Origin: Omnitrophica bacterium RIFCSPLOWO2_01_FULL_45_10
GTDB taxonomy: Bacteria; Omnitrophota; Gorgyraeia; 2-01-FULL-45-10
DNA length: 28,681 bases
Direction: 5' to 3'
NCBI GenBank assembly: GCA_001804165.1
Contig: MHFL01000023.1
Coordinates: forward strand, 1 to 28,681
Notes under the pieces: generated by a model
What the model was told of the DNA's origin: nothing
The model's input: only the letters and a program-made list of their open reading frames with translations
Database searches by the model: none
Translations under genes and position numbers: made by a program
In this document: positions 20,766 to 28,681 of the stretch, in pieces
Position numbering within the stretch: position 1 is the stretch's first letter
How the letters are laid out: each line of letters starts with the position of its first letter

Positions 20766-22485
20766 AGGAGGCCCCACCCGCCCGCCACTATTAAATAGAT
20801 CGAGATTGGCGGCATCCCTTCTTATAATGTTTACGATGTCGTTGTCGCAAGCTTTTTGTCAAAACGGCGTCTCTTTCGCTCAAGTTCCGATCTCCAAGGA
20901 AGAGTACGCGAATAAGGAAGAATTGAAGATGGACGATAAGGCCCAGAGAAGAGACCCTGCTCCGGAGATCGGCAAAACCGTTAAAAAAGAATCTGTGCCT
21001 GAGAAGATAATCCTAAATAGAAAGCGGATAGATGAAAAAAGAAAGAGATCTAGAGAAACACAACTAAACAGAGAATTAGGCATTGTAGATATGAAAGGCG
21101 ATTCAAAAAAAGAGGCCCAGATATATACTCTCAATGATTGCATGGAGATAGCGATTGAAAATCACCTGCCTTTACAGATCGCGAAGAAGAGCATGAAGTT
21201 GGCTGAGATGCGGCTCTTTGAGGCAAGAAGAAATCTTCTTCCGACCGCGACGCTGGCGTGGGAAGAATCCGTAGGAAAAATTTCAGGCAGGTATTATACA
21301 GGAAAAAAAGAATATGTCGAAGGCCAGCAGCCGCTCTTTCGCGGCGGAGAATTATATTTTACGATGAAACAGGCGGAGGTCAACCTCGAGGTCATGAAGA
21401 ACGATCACAACAGGATAAGCAATGAACTCGTTCTTCAGGTCAAAAAGGCCTACTATACTTTAGCCAAGTCAAAAGAGAATCTAATTTTGCAAAAAGAACT
21501 ATCGAAAGAGGTCGAGAAGATATTGGATATGCTTACGAAGCAGGCGGACGCAGGGATAGCTCCAAAATTGGAAGTCCTAAATGTAGCTTCACAGGCGAGC
21601 CAGGCAAGGTATCAATTAGTGTCTGCGGAAGGCGATGTCTCCGTAGCGGAACTTATATTGAAGCAGGCGATGAATATCGATTCTAAGGAGAAAATAGATG
21701 TAGCGGATTCAGAGGTGAAATTTAAAAAGATCAAAATCGACTTCGAAAACGCCCTTAACGCCGCAATGATGAACAGGCCCGACCTCAAAGTGAATACGTT
21801 AATGTTCGAGTACTATAGGTATGGCACGAGGATAGCGAAGGCGAAGGGCTGGCCGAAGATAGATTTACTCGGTTCTTGGGGGCTGGCAAAAGAGGAATTT
21901 TTGTCTCGAGACATGGCTGATACAGATGCGGATCAGGAGTTAAAACCACAGTGGTACGTCGGAGTTAAGACGAGCATGCCGTTTTGGGGTTCGACAGGAG
22001 AATATTCCTTGACCAAGGAAGAATGGGTGCCGGTAGTCAGCACAACCCGCGGCACCGCGGCGACAACGAATTCCGTAAAACTTAAGATTCTTGATAAACT
22101 CGATTATTATTCCGGCAAGCAATTGGCGGAAATAGACTTTGACAGGTCAAGGCAAGAACTAAATAAGGTGAAGCAGGACATAGCGCTGGAAATCAAGGAG
22201 TCTTGTTTTAATTACGAGAAGGCATTGGTTCAGTGGGAGACAGCGTCTAATAAGGTAAAATATCAGGAGAAGGATTTAGAACTCGTAAGGTTGAAGAGAG
22301 GATTTGATGAGGCGCAGGATTCAAATGTTATAGACAGCATGATAAGATTGGCGCAGGAGAAATTTGGATACGTTCAGGCGATCGCCGACTGCCACATTGC
22401 GGTCGCGACTCTGAATAAGGCGATTGGCGTCGAAGATTATTTTAGGGACGAGAGTGAACTAAAAATGAGAGGCATTTTAAAATGA
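20746..22485 (+). CDS. TolC-family outer-membrane channel
   Basis: TolC-type proteins form the outer-membrane exit duct of tripartite pumps. The 579-residue protein has a basic start with hydrophobic segment LAASLLIMFTMSLSQAFCQ as signal peptide. A charged stretch of about 90 residues (residues 50-120, rich in Lys, Arg and Glu) is not typical of the family. The OEP domain starts at YTLNDCMEIAIENHLPLQIAKKSMKLAEMRLFEARRNLLP, and its second half begins near FENALNAAMMNRPDLKV. ATG 20746 lacks a ribosome binding site and overlaps the preceding gene by 20 bases, so coupling is likely. The stop overlaps the adaptor gene as ATGA. Confidence 0.88.
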   Translation: MKSPRVKGGPTRPPLLNRSRLAASLLIMFTMSLSQAFCQNGVSFAQVPISKEEYANKEELKMDDKAQRRDPAPEIGKTVKKESVPEKIILNRKRIDEKRKRSRETQLNRELGIVDMKGDSKKEAQIYTLNDCMEIAIENHLPLQIAKKSMKLAEMRLFEARRNLLPTATLAWEESVGKISGRYYTGKKEYVEGQQPLFRGGELYFTMKQAEVNLEVMKNDHNRISNELVLQVKKAYYTLAKSKENLILQKELSKEVEKILDMLTKQADAGIAPKLEVLNVASQASQARYQLVSAEGDVSVAELILKQAMNIDSKEKIDVADSEVKFKKIKIDFENALNAAMMNRPDLKVNTLMFEYYRYGTRIAKAKGWPKIDLLGSWGLAKEEFLSRDMADTDADQELKPQWYVGVKTSMPFWGSTGEYSLTKEEWVPVVSTTRGTAATTNSVKLKILDKLDYYSGKQLAEIDFDRSRQELNKVKQDIALEIKESCFNYEKALVQWETASNKVKYQEKDLELVRLKRGFDEAQDSNVIDSMIRLAQEKFGYVQAIADCHIAVATLNKAIGVEDYFRDESELKMRGILK

Positions 22486-23747
22486 GAAAGCTAGATTTGG
22501 GAAGTTTAAAATTAAAGGCAGAAAGTTTAATATCAAAGGTCAGGGATTTAAAATTCAAGAAACACAATTTCTTTCTTCTGCTTTTTTCTATAATCGTCCT
22601 CATTTTCCTTGTGCGCGCAACCGGGAACATTCAGAGAGTGTTGTTCAAGAAAAAAACTGAGGTCATGAAGAAGGCGCCGGCCGTCACGTTTGAGGAAGAG
22701 GCGGCCCCTGTTAAGGCATTCAAAGTAAAGAAGACAGATTTTAAGGATACCCTGCCCGCCATAGGGACTATCAAGGGATTCAAGGAAGTCGAGCTTAAGT
22801 TTCAAACAGCCGGTGTAATAGAGAGCATAAATTTCGAAGAAGGAGAGAAGGTGCAGGAAGGCGATATAATCGCAAGTCTCGTTCAGAAGGATGCGCTCCT
22901 TAAATTGAAATATGCGGAGATAGAATTGAGCAAGAATCAAAAGTTATTCGAGATCGGAGCGATAAACTCTATAAAGATGGAACAGGCAAAGTTGGAATAT
23001 GAGTCAGCTAAGAGCGATTTAGATAAGACAAACATTTACGCAGTATCAAACGGCCTTTTCGGCGTCAAACTGATGGATATGGGCAGTTACGCGACTCCAA
23101 GCGACAGGATTGGAATCTTTGTTGAGATAGATAAGGTATTCGCGGAATTCAGTATAATCGAAAAGGATATACCTAAAATAGCGCTCGGTCAGAGGGCCGA
23201 GGTTTTCGTAGACTCATACCCCAATAAATCATTCAGCGGCTCGGTCGATAGAATAGCGCCGCTGATAGAGGGCCGGTCCAGGACACAGGCCATTAAGGTC
23301 GAACTCGACAATATGGAAGGCCTCCTCAAACCCGGCATGTTCGTGCGGTCCCTGATAGCCACTTATGAAAAGAAAGAGGCGATAGTGGTTCCCTCATCTT
23401 CTTTGAAAAAGAAAGAGAATGAATACTTCGTATATGTGGTGCACAAGGAAGAGCTGAAGAAACCGGTAGTCGAGACAAAACCAGAAGGAAAGAAGGCCGT
23501 TAAAAAAGGACTCAAGATTTTCGGCAAGAAAAAGGAAGAGCCAAAAGTGGAGGAAAAAGTCAGAGAAAAGGAGGCCGAACTTGGACTGGTTGAGGCAAGG
23601 AAGGTGAAATTGGGCTACATGACGCAGGATCTCGTTGAAGTAGAGGATGGTTTAAAGGAAGACGAGCTGATAATAATAGAGGTAGTAGAGGAATTTAAGG
23701 ATAAAGCTAAGGTTGAGATCGCTGAAGTGCAGGAAGGGCTTATTTAG
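22482..23747 (+). CDS. RND efflux periplasmic adaptor (membrane fusion protein)
   Basis: The adaptor bridges the RND pump and the TolC channel. The 421-residue protein has an N-terminal transmembrane anchor (about 29-45, NFFLLLFSIIVLIFLVR). A barrel-sandwich half follows (VELKFQTAGVIESINFEEGEKVQEGDIIASLVQKD), then a short helical hairpin and the second half (TNIYAVSNGLFGVKLMDMGSYATPSDRIGIFVEID). A beta-barrel comes next (ALGQRAEVFVDSYPNKSFSGSVDRIAPLI). Odd points: residues 8-28 are encoded by a 21-nt repeat (22502-22564), and a Lys/Glu-rich insert at about 326-368 interrupts the membrane-proximal domain. It overlaps the TolC gene by 4 bases and precedes the first permease by 9. Confidence 0.92.
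   Translation: MRKLDLGSLKLKAESLISKVRDLKFKKHNFFLLLFSIIVLIFLVRATGNIQRVLFKKKTEVMKKAPAVTFEEEAAPVKAFKVKKTDFKDTLPAIGTIKGFKEVELKFQTAGVIESINFEEGEKVQEGDIIASLVQKDALLKLKYAEIELSKNQKLFEIGAINSIKMEQAKLEYESAKSDLDKTNIYAVSNGLFGVKLMDMGSYATPSDRIGIFVEIDKVFAEFSIIEKDIPKIALGQRAEVFVDSYPNKSFSGSVDRIAPLIEGRSRTQAIKVELDNMEGLLKPGMFVRSLIATYEKKEAIVVPSSSLKKKENEYFVYVVHKEELKKPVVETKPEGKKAVKKGLKIFGKKKEEPKVEEKVREKEAELGLVEARKVKLGYMTQDLVEVEDGLKEDELIIIEVVEEFKDKAKVEIAEVQEGLI
22502..22564 (+). repeat. Degenerate 21-nt repeat (3 units) in the adaptor N terminus
   Basis: Three consecutive 21-base units start AAGTTTAAAATTAAAGG (22502), AAGTTTAATATCAAAGG (22523) and GGATTTAAAATTCAAG (22544). Because 21 is a multiple of three, they encode three related seven-residue units: SLKLKAE, SLISKVR and DLKFKKH. 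The tract resembles intergenic low-complexity sequence taken into the reading frame. Confidence 0.65.
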
Positions 23748-23756
23748 TTCACCAAA

Positions 23757-26700
23757 ATGAATTTACCTAAATTCTCAGTCGAGCGGCCTGTGACCGTTAT
23801 GATGATAGTCGCAGGAATTTTAATATTCGGCGTAGTTTCACTCGGACTTTTGCCTCAGGAACTATTCCCCCAGATAGTCTATCCCCAACTTACTGTCGTA
23901 ACCCCTTATGCGAACGCGGCACCGGAAGAGATAGAGACTTTAATAACTAAGACGATAGAAGAGGCGATAGGCACAGTCGCCGGAATCAAACGGATACACT
24001 CTATATCCAAGGAAGGATTATCGCTCGTAATTGCCGAGTTCGGGTGGAATCAGAACATAAACTTCGCGGCGCTCGGAATGCGGGAAAAGATAGACCTCAT
24101 AAAGGAGAGGCTCCCCCGGGAAGCGGAAGAGCCGATAGTCCTACCGTTTAATCCATTCGATAAACCCATCCTTATATTGAGTGTCACGAGTTCAAAAGAA
24201 GAGCGCTCAGCCGTTTCCTTGAGAGAGTTGACGAGGAAGATGATAAAAGACGAGATCGAGAAGACCGAAGGCGTCGCTTCAGCAACGATATCGGGCGGTC
24301 TCGAAAGAGAGATACAGATCGAGGTAAACCAGGCCAAACTTCAGGCAAGACAGATACCTATACTCGATGTTTCCAAGGCGATATCGAACGCGAATCTTAA
24401 CTATCCGGCAGGGACAATAAAAGAAAGTTTCTATGAATATCTCATAAGGACATTGGGCGAATTCGAACACGTTCGGGATATAGGCGAGGTAGCCGTAAGA
24501 AGCGAGGCCCAGGAGCAGGAAGATCAATTTTATGAATCAAGGACGGAGTCCCCGTATAGACTTAGGGGCCCCATCTCTAAGTCAAAACGGTTAATATATA
24601 TAAAAGATATAGCCGAGGTCATAGATGGGATAAAAGAAAGAACCTCGTATTCAAGGTTCAACGGAAAAGAGAATATATCCATCTCCATTCAGAAACAGGC
24701 GCTTGGGAATACGGTGAGGATAATAAATAGAGTTAAGAAAAAAATAGAGGATTTGAAATACGATCTGCCTAAAGATATCAGCGTGGCCATAGTCTACGAC
24801 CAGTCCCAATTTATAAAGAGTTCGATAAACGGGGTATGGGACGCCGCATGGCAGGGCGGCGTGTTGGTATTTTTGGTGTTGTTCTATTTCCTCCGGAATA
24901 TCTGGAGCGCTCTAATTGTTACGCTTACCATACCTATCTCAGTGATGGCGACCTTCGCCCTCATGTACTTTTCAGGGATAACTTTGAATATGATGTCCTT
25001 GGGCGGGCTCGCCTTCGGGGTGGGGAGTCTGGTTGACTGCGCCATCGTAGTCGTGGAAAATATATACAGGCACATGCAGTTGGGCAAGGATAAGAAAGAG
25101 GCCGCTATTATTGGCGCTAATGAGGTCTTCATCTCCGTTACCGGATCTATTCTTACCACGGTCGTTGTATTTTTACCTCTCATATTCGTTATAGGCATAA
25201 TTGGGCAGATGTCAAAGGATTTCGCCCTCACTGTAACATTCTCTCTTTTGGCATCTTTGATCGCGTCCCTAACAATAATCCCACTCCTCGCTTCGAGAAG
25301 ACTAAACGTAGGGAAAGGTGTATCGCTGGAAAGCGAGGACGACCTTTCGTCGATAGACAAGGCGGCCGCATCGTCAAGGTTAAGAAAATTTTACGGAGGG
25401 ATGCTCGATAAATATGTAAATAGAAAGGGGAGGTATCTCTTCATTACGCTAGTGGTATTCCTGGCCTCTTTAATCCCATTTGTTTTTATGGACAAAGAGA
25501 TGATGCCAAAGGTTGACCAGGGCCAATTTACCATAAAGGTCGATATGCCGGCAGGGACGCGACTGGATGTCACTAATTATATTGCGCAAAGATTAGAAAA
25601 TCTTCTAGTAACCATACCGGAGGTGGAGACGATAAGCGTGATGGTCGGCTCGACGAAAGAAATGACGACGAGAGATGTGGTGGAACGCCTCAGCTCCAAC
25701 CAGTCGGAGATCGTCTTATCCTTGAAAAAGAATAGGAAGTTGAAGAGTTCAGATGTAGCGCAAATTATTAAGGATAAACTTGCCGCCATGGATTTGAAAG
25801 GCGCGAGGATAGAATATATACTTCAGGAAAACGTCCTCACAACCGGCCTTGGGGCTCAGGCCCCCGTAACTATCGAGATAAGGGGCAACGAGTTGAATAT
25901 TTTGGAAAAGTTGACATATGAGGCGCAGAAAAAGTTAGGCGGCATAGCAGGAGTCTATGGGATAAAGAATAATCTCTCCGAGCCCTCCCCTGAGATGAAG
26001 ATATTTATAAACAAAGACAGGGCCTCTATGTACGGCTTATCAGTGGCGGACATTGCCCAAACATCGATGATAGTTTTGAAGGGCTACATCGCGACCAGAT
26101 TGAAAGAAAAGGGCGAGGAGATAGATATACGCGTGAGATTGCGAAAAGAAGATAGGGACGATTTTGATAAATTGGCCAGGGTGGAATTACAGTCACCGAC
26201 AGGGGCCAAGGTTCAACTCTCTAGCGTTGCCAGTTTCGGAAAGGGCATGGGACCAAGCGAGATAAAGCGAATGAATCAGGAAAGGATCGTTTCAGTTTAC
26301 GCGAATATATATAATAGGCCCGTAAAAGATGTGACAAGCGATGTGAATACGATGTTGGGCAGGATAGAAATGCCCAGGGGCTATCTCGTAAAACTTACCG
26401 GCGAGACCGAAGAGATGAAGGCGTCGTTCACCAGCATGAGAAACGCTATCATAGCGGCGTTCCTTTTGGTCTACATGATAATGGCCGCGCTCTTCGAATC
26501 TCTGTGGCAGCCATTCATAATCATGGTTACTATACCGCTTTCACTCATAGGCGTGTCTCTAGGCCTATTCTTTACCCGCACCAGTATCTCTGCCTATGTC
26601 CTCATGGGAGTAGGCATACTCGGAGGAATAGTGGTCAACAATGCCATCGTTTTGATAGACTGCATAAATTTATTCGTCTCTAAAGGAATGTCCGTCAAAG

Positions 26701-26963
26701 ATGCCGCCATCTACGCCAGCAAAGTGCGTTTGAGGCCCATACTCATGACAGCGCTCACGACCATACTTGGATTGGTGCCGATGGCATTTTTAGGCGGCGA
26801 AGGCGCGGAACTTCGTTCTCCCATGGCGATAACCGTCATGGGCGGTTTGACAGTTGCCACATTCCTGACGCTTGTTGTAATCCCGACGATATATTTAGGT
26901 TTAATCGACATACGAAATAAAATATTCCCGCCAAAAGAATCAAAAAAGAAGAGAAAAGAATGA
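23757..26963 (+). CDS. RND efflux permease (AcrB/HAE1-like), first of two
   Basis: A 1068-residue inner-membrane pump with the duplicated RND layout: TM1 (PVTVMMIVAGILIFGVVSLG), first porter loop, TM2-TM6, second TM set starting near MGKYLF-like RKGRYLFITLVVFLASLIPF, second loop, and TM8-TM12. The proton-relay position in TM4 reads GSLVDCAIVVVEN, giving D427-C428 where AcrB has two aspartates. In TM10 the AcrB lysine position reads GIVVNNAIVLIDC, as in many relatives. A charged insert (about residues 248-270, QEQEDQFYESRTES) lies in the first porter region. Such pumps export drugs, lipids or other amphiphiles using the proton or sodium gradient; the substrate cannot be inferred. The stop overlaps the next permease gene by 4 bases. 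Confidence 0.94.
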   Translation: MNLPKFSVERPVTVMMIVAGILIFGVVSLGLLPQELFPQIVYPQLTVVTPYANAAPEEIETLITKTIEEAIGTVAGIKRIHSISKEGLSLVIAEFGWNQNINFAALGMREKIDLIKERLPREAEEPIVLPFNPFDKPILILSVTSSKEERSAVSLRELTRKMIKDEIEKTEGVASATISGGLEREIQIEVNQAKLQARQIPILDVSKAISNANLNYPAGTIKESFYEYLIRTLGEFEHVRDIGEVAVRSEAQEQEDQFYESRTESPYRLRGPISKSKRLIYIKDIAEVIDGIKERTSYSRFNGKENISISIQKQALGNTVRIINRVKKKIEDLKYDLPKDISVAIVYDQSQFIKSSINGVWDAAWQGGVLVFLVLFYFLRNIWSALIVTLTIPISVMATFALMYFSGITLNMMSLGGLAFGVGSLVDCAIVVVENIYRHMQLGKDKKEAAIIGANEVFISVTGSILTTVVVFLPLIFVIGIIGQMSKDFALTVTFSLLASLIASLTIIPLLASRRLNVGKGVSLESEDDLSSIDKAAASSRLRKFYGGMLDKYVNRKGRYLFITLVVFLASLIPFVFMDKEMMPKVDQGQFTIKVDMPAGTRLDVTNYIAQRLENLLVTIPEVETISVMVGSTKEMTTRDVVERLSSNQSEIVLSLKKNRKLKSSDVAQIIKDKLAAMDLKGARIEYILQENVLTTGLGAQAPVTIEIRGNELNILEKLTYEAQKKLGGIAGVYGIKNNLSEPSPEMKIFINKDRASMYGLSVADIAQTSMIVLKGYIATRLKEKGEEIDIRVRLRKEDRDDFDKLARVELQSPTGAKVQLSSVASFGKGMGPSEIKRMNQERIVSVYANIYNRPVKDVTSDVNTMLGRIEMPRGYLVKLTGETEEMKASFTSMRNAIIAAFLLVYMIMAALFESLWQPFIIMVTIPLSLIGVSLGLFFTRTSISAYVLMGVGILGGIVVNNAIVLIDCINLFVSKGMSVKDAAIYASKVRLRPILMTALTTILGLVPMAFLGGEGAELRSPMAITVMGGLTVATFLTLVVIPTIYLGLIDIRNKIFPPKESKKKRKE

Positions 26964-28681
26964 GTCTTCCCTCCTTTTCGATTAAAAGACCCGTCACCAT
27001 GCTGATGGTTTACACGATATTGATCCTGTTGGGTTTTCTCTCCTTACTGCAATTGCCGGTAGAACTATACCCTAATATAAGTTTCGGCGAGATAAGCATA
27101 ATAATACAAGTGAGGGGAGGCATCCCGCCGACAGAGGTTGAGACGCTCGTCACAAAACCGGTCGAAGAGGCGGTCGGGACCGTCAGCCATTTGGAAGAGA
27201 TGCTATCGATATCCAAAGAAGGGGAGTCAACCGTTGTGTTGAGTTTCGAGCCGGGCATAAATATGGATTTCGCGGCGCTCGAAGTGAGGGAGAAGTTCGC
27301 GAGAGTAAAGAATAAACTTCCAAAAGAGATAGAGAAACCCGTTATAGCGCAGTTTAAAAGGTCCGACGTGCCGATAGTCATAATGGCTGTTACGAGCCTA
27401 AGAAGGACCACAGAAGAGATGCGAAAGATCGTTGATGAAACCGTTCGGGAGGCAATAAAACGGGTTAACGGCGTGGCGGACGCCGAGGTTGCCGGGGGGA
27501 GAGAGAGAAAGATTCTGGTTGAGGCGGACCAGAGAAAGATGGCCGCCTACGGATTATCGCTCGAGAGAATAATATCCATGATTAGTTCTAACAACCTAAA
27601 TTTATTGTCGGGAGAGATTGAGAGAGAGGAAGACAAATATCTCATACGCACGATAGGACTCTACAAATCCATAGATGACATAAAGGATATCCCTGTCTCC
27701 GCGCTTCCGAACGGCACAATCGTGAGATTGAAAGACGTCGCGCAGGTATTAGATTCTTACCTGGAGCCGACGGGCTACGCACGAGTCAATATAAGGCCGG
27801 TGGTCTCAATATATATACAGAAAGAGTCAACGGCAAATACGATAGAAGTCGCGCGTTCGATAGAAAAGGAAGTCGCCAAGTTAAAAGAAACTCTTCCCAA
27901 AGATATCCAGATAGTGGTAACTTCAAATCAGGCGGACTTTATAAAGAAGGCGATAGAGAACTTAAAGATTTCCCTTCTTCAGGGCGCCGGCCTTATAATT
28001 TTAGTGTTGGCGTATTTCTTAATCATATTAAAAAGAAAATTTTTAATTTTAGCCACCGCGCTTTTAGTGGCGACACTTTTTTTGCCGGCCAAGTTGCTCT
28101 ATTTGCTTTTAGCCGGTATGGTTATCGCGTCCATTTTGATTCCCAAGGTCAGGCCCGTTTTAATAGTGACGTCGGCGATCCCTATATCGGTGATAATAAC
28201 TTTTTCGCTCATGTGGGCGATGAAACTGACGGTGAACTTCATGACATTATTCGGCCTGGCGCTCGGCGTGGGGATGCTCGTAGATAACTCTATCGTTGTG
28301 TTCGAGAACATATTGCAGAAGCATGAATTGGGGATGAAGGGAATCCCGGCGGCGATTGCGGGCGCTGAGGAGGTATGGGTCGCCATATGGGCATCCACGC
28401 TCACGACGATAGTAGTCTTCTTGCCGATGGTCTTTGTAGGAGAAGAGATAAAACTCCTTTACGGCGGAGTGGCGTGGACAGTCACTTTCTCTTTAGTCAT
28501 ATCCTTATTTGTCGCTATAACGATAGTCCCGCTATTGTCCTCGAGGATGCGTTTTTCAATGGAAGACATACCGAAGGGTTACGGAAAGACCAATGTAGTA
28601 GGATTTATGAAGGCCCTTTATGGCGCGCAGAGAAGGGGCATTCTGTATGTCATCAGAAATAGATACCGCATTCTCATATAC
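26960..28681 (+). CDS. RND efflux permease, second of two, with an extra hydrophobic insert (3' end outside window)
   Basis: The ATG at 26960 overlaps the previous stop (ATGA), and the frame stays open to the window end, giving 574 residues. The start MSLPSFSIKRPVTMLMVYTILILLGFLSLLQLPVELYPNI is the RND TM1 region. The porter segment PTEVETLVTKPVEEAVGTV and the TM4 motif GMLVDNSIVVFEN (D442-N443) are clear. Odd: between TM2 (LLQGAGLIILVLAYFLIIL, to about 357) and TM3 (VRPVLIVTSAIPISVIITF, from about 397) there are about 39 extra residues. They consist of two hydrophobic stretches, FLILATALLVATLFL (361-375) and LLYLLLAGMVIASILI (379-394). This would add a transmembrane or re-entrant hairpin. 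It probably works with the first permease as a heteromeric pump. Confidence 0.9.
   Translation, partial: MSLPSFSIKRPVTMLMVYTILILLGFLSLLQLPVELYPNISFGEISIIIQVRGGIPPTEVETLVTKPVEEAVGTVSHLEEMLSISKEGESTVVLSFEPGINMDFAALEVREKFARVKNKLPKEIEKPVIAQFKRSDVPIVIMAVTSLRRTTEEMRKIVDETVREAIKRVNGVADAEVAGGRERKILVEADQRKMAAYGLSLERIISMISSNNLNLLSGEIEREEDKYLIRTIGLYKSIDDIKDIPVSALPNGTIVRLKDVAQVLDSYLEPTGYARVNIRPVVSIYIQKESTANTIEVARSIEKEVAKLKETLPKDIQIVVTSNQADFIKKAIENLKISLLQGAGLIILVLAYFLIILKRKFLILATALLVATLFLPAKLLYLLLAGMVIASILIPKVRPVLIVTSAIPISVIITFSLMWAMKLTVNFMTLFGLALGVGMLVDNSIVVFENILQKHELGMKGIPAAIAGAEEVWVAIWASTLTTIVVFLPMVFVGEEIKLLYGGVAWTVTFSLVISLFVAITIVPLLSSRMRFSMEDIPKGYGKTNVVGFMKALYGAQRRGILYVIRNRYRILIY

Noticed and set aside
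24884..25360. 158-residue minus-strand open frame
   Set aside because: Antisense to the membrane part of the first RND permease; a shadow of its codon bias.
28375..28662. 95-residue plus-strand open frame
   Set aside because: It is a frame-shifted reading inside the second RND permease, whose own frame is open to the window end.

Overview
The window looks like one strand-coherent stretch of a Gram-negative, anaerobic bacterial chromosome; every supported gene is on the + strand. The outer-membrane efflux parts (TolC-type channel, periplasmic adaptor, RND pumps) imply two membranes. A ferredoxin-linked 2-oxoacid oxidoreductase implies anaerobic metabolism. The dxs and prenyl-transferase genes imply MEP-pathway isoprenoid synthesis. 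TGA is used as a normal stop (korA, the TolC-family gene, the first RND gene), so the standard bacterial code applies. Gene order and protein style suggest an uncultivated lineage such as Omnitrophota or a relative, but that is inference from memory, not a search.

Region 1 (1-8635) is a tightly packed housekeeping run: the 3' end of a GltD-like oxidoreductase, xseA, xseB, ispA, dxs, a four-subunit 2-oxoacid:ferredoxin oxidoreductase (korD, korA, korB, korC), gltX and tRNA-Gln(CUG). Most genes overlap or are separated by a few bases. Low-complexity iterated sequence sits between genes (1455-1510, 7208-7237) and inside genes (5307-5334, 5824-5865).

Region 2 (8630-12850) is an AT-richer accessory island attached to the 3' end of tRNA-Gln. 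Three partial or complete copies of one repeat occur at 8630, about 10725-10773 and about 12817-12850. All share the core CAGCCAACCTT, whose first six bases are the end of the tRNA gene. Their arms fit attL - module - junction - module - attR, as expected for two tandemly integrated elements of nearly equal size (about 2.1 kb). Module 1 carries a Fic-family protein under a promoter/operator and a gene broken by an in-frame TGA. Module 2 carries a lipoprotein, a small basic protein, an N-terminal fragment of another Fic protein and a DUF3800 protein. No integrase is present.

Region 3 (12892-13794) holds a DUF5674 gene with a small helical partner, then tRNA-Leu(GAG) and tRNA-Glu(CUC).

Region 4 (13854-19027) is a putative operon with a strong promoter: a membrane-anchored coiled-coil protein, a long coiled-coil protein with a short N-terminal HTH-like segment, a ParA-type ATPase, a second membrane-anchored coiled-coil protein, and an exported protein with 14 kinesin-light-chain-type TPRs. 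No ParB is seen. This is the best candidate for an undescribed system, perhaps ParA-driven positioning of an envelope structure.

Region 5 (19118-28681) is an apparent operon beginning with a promoter, an operator-like dyad and a 42-bp perfect palindrome. It encodes a degenerate ROK-family repressor, a small Cys4 zinc-finger-like protein, a TolC-family channel, an RND adaptor and two tandem RND permeases. The second permease runs off the window and has about 39 extra hydrophobic residues in the loop after TM2.
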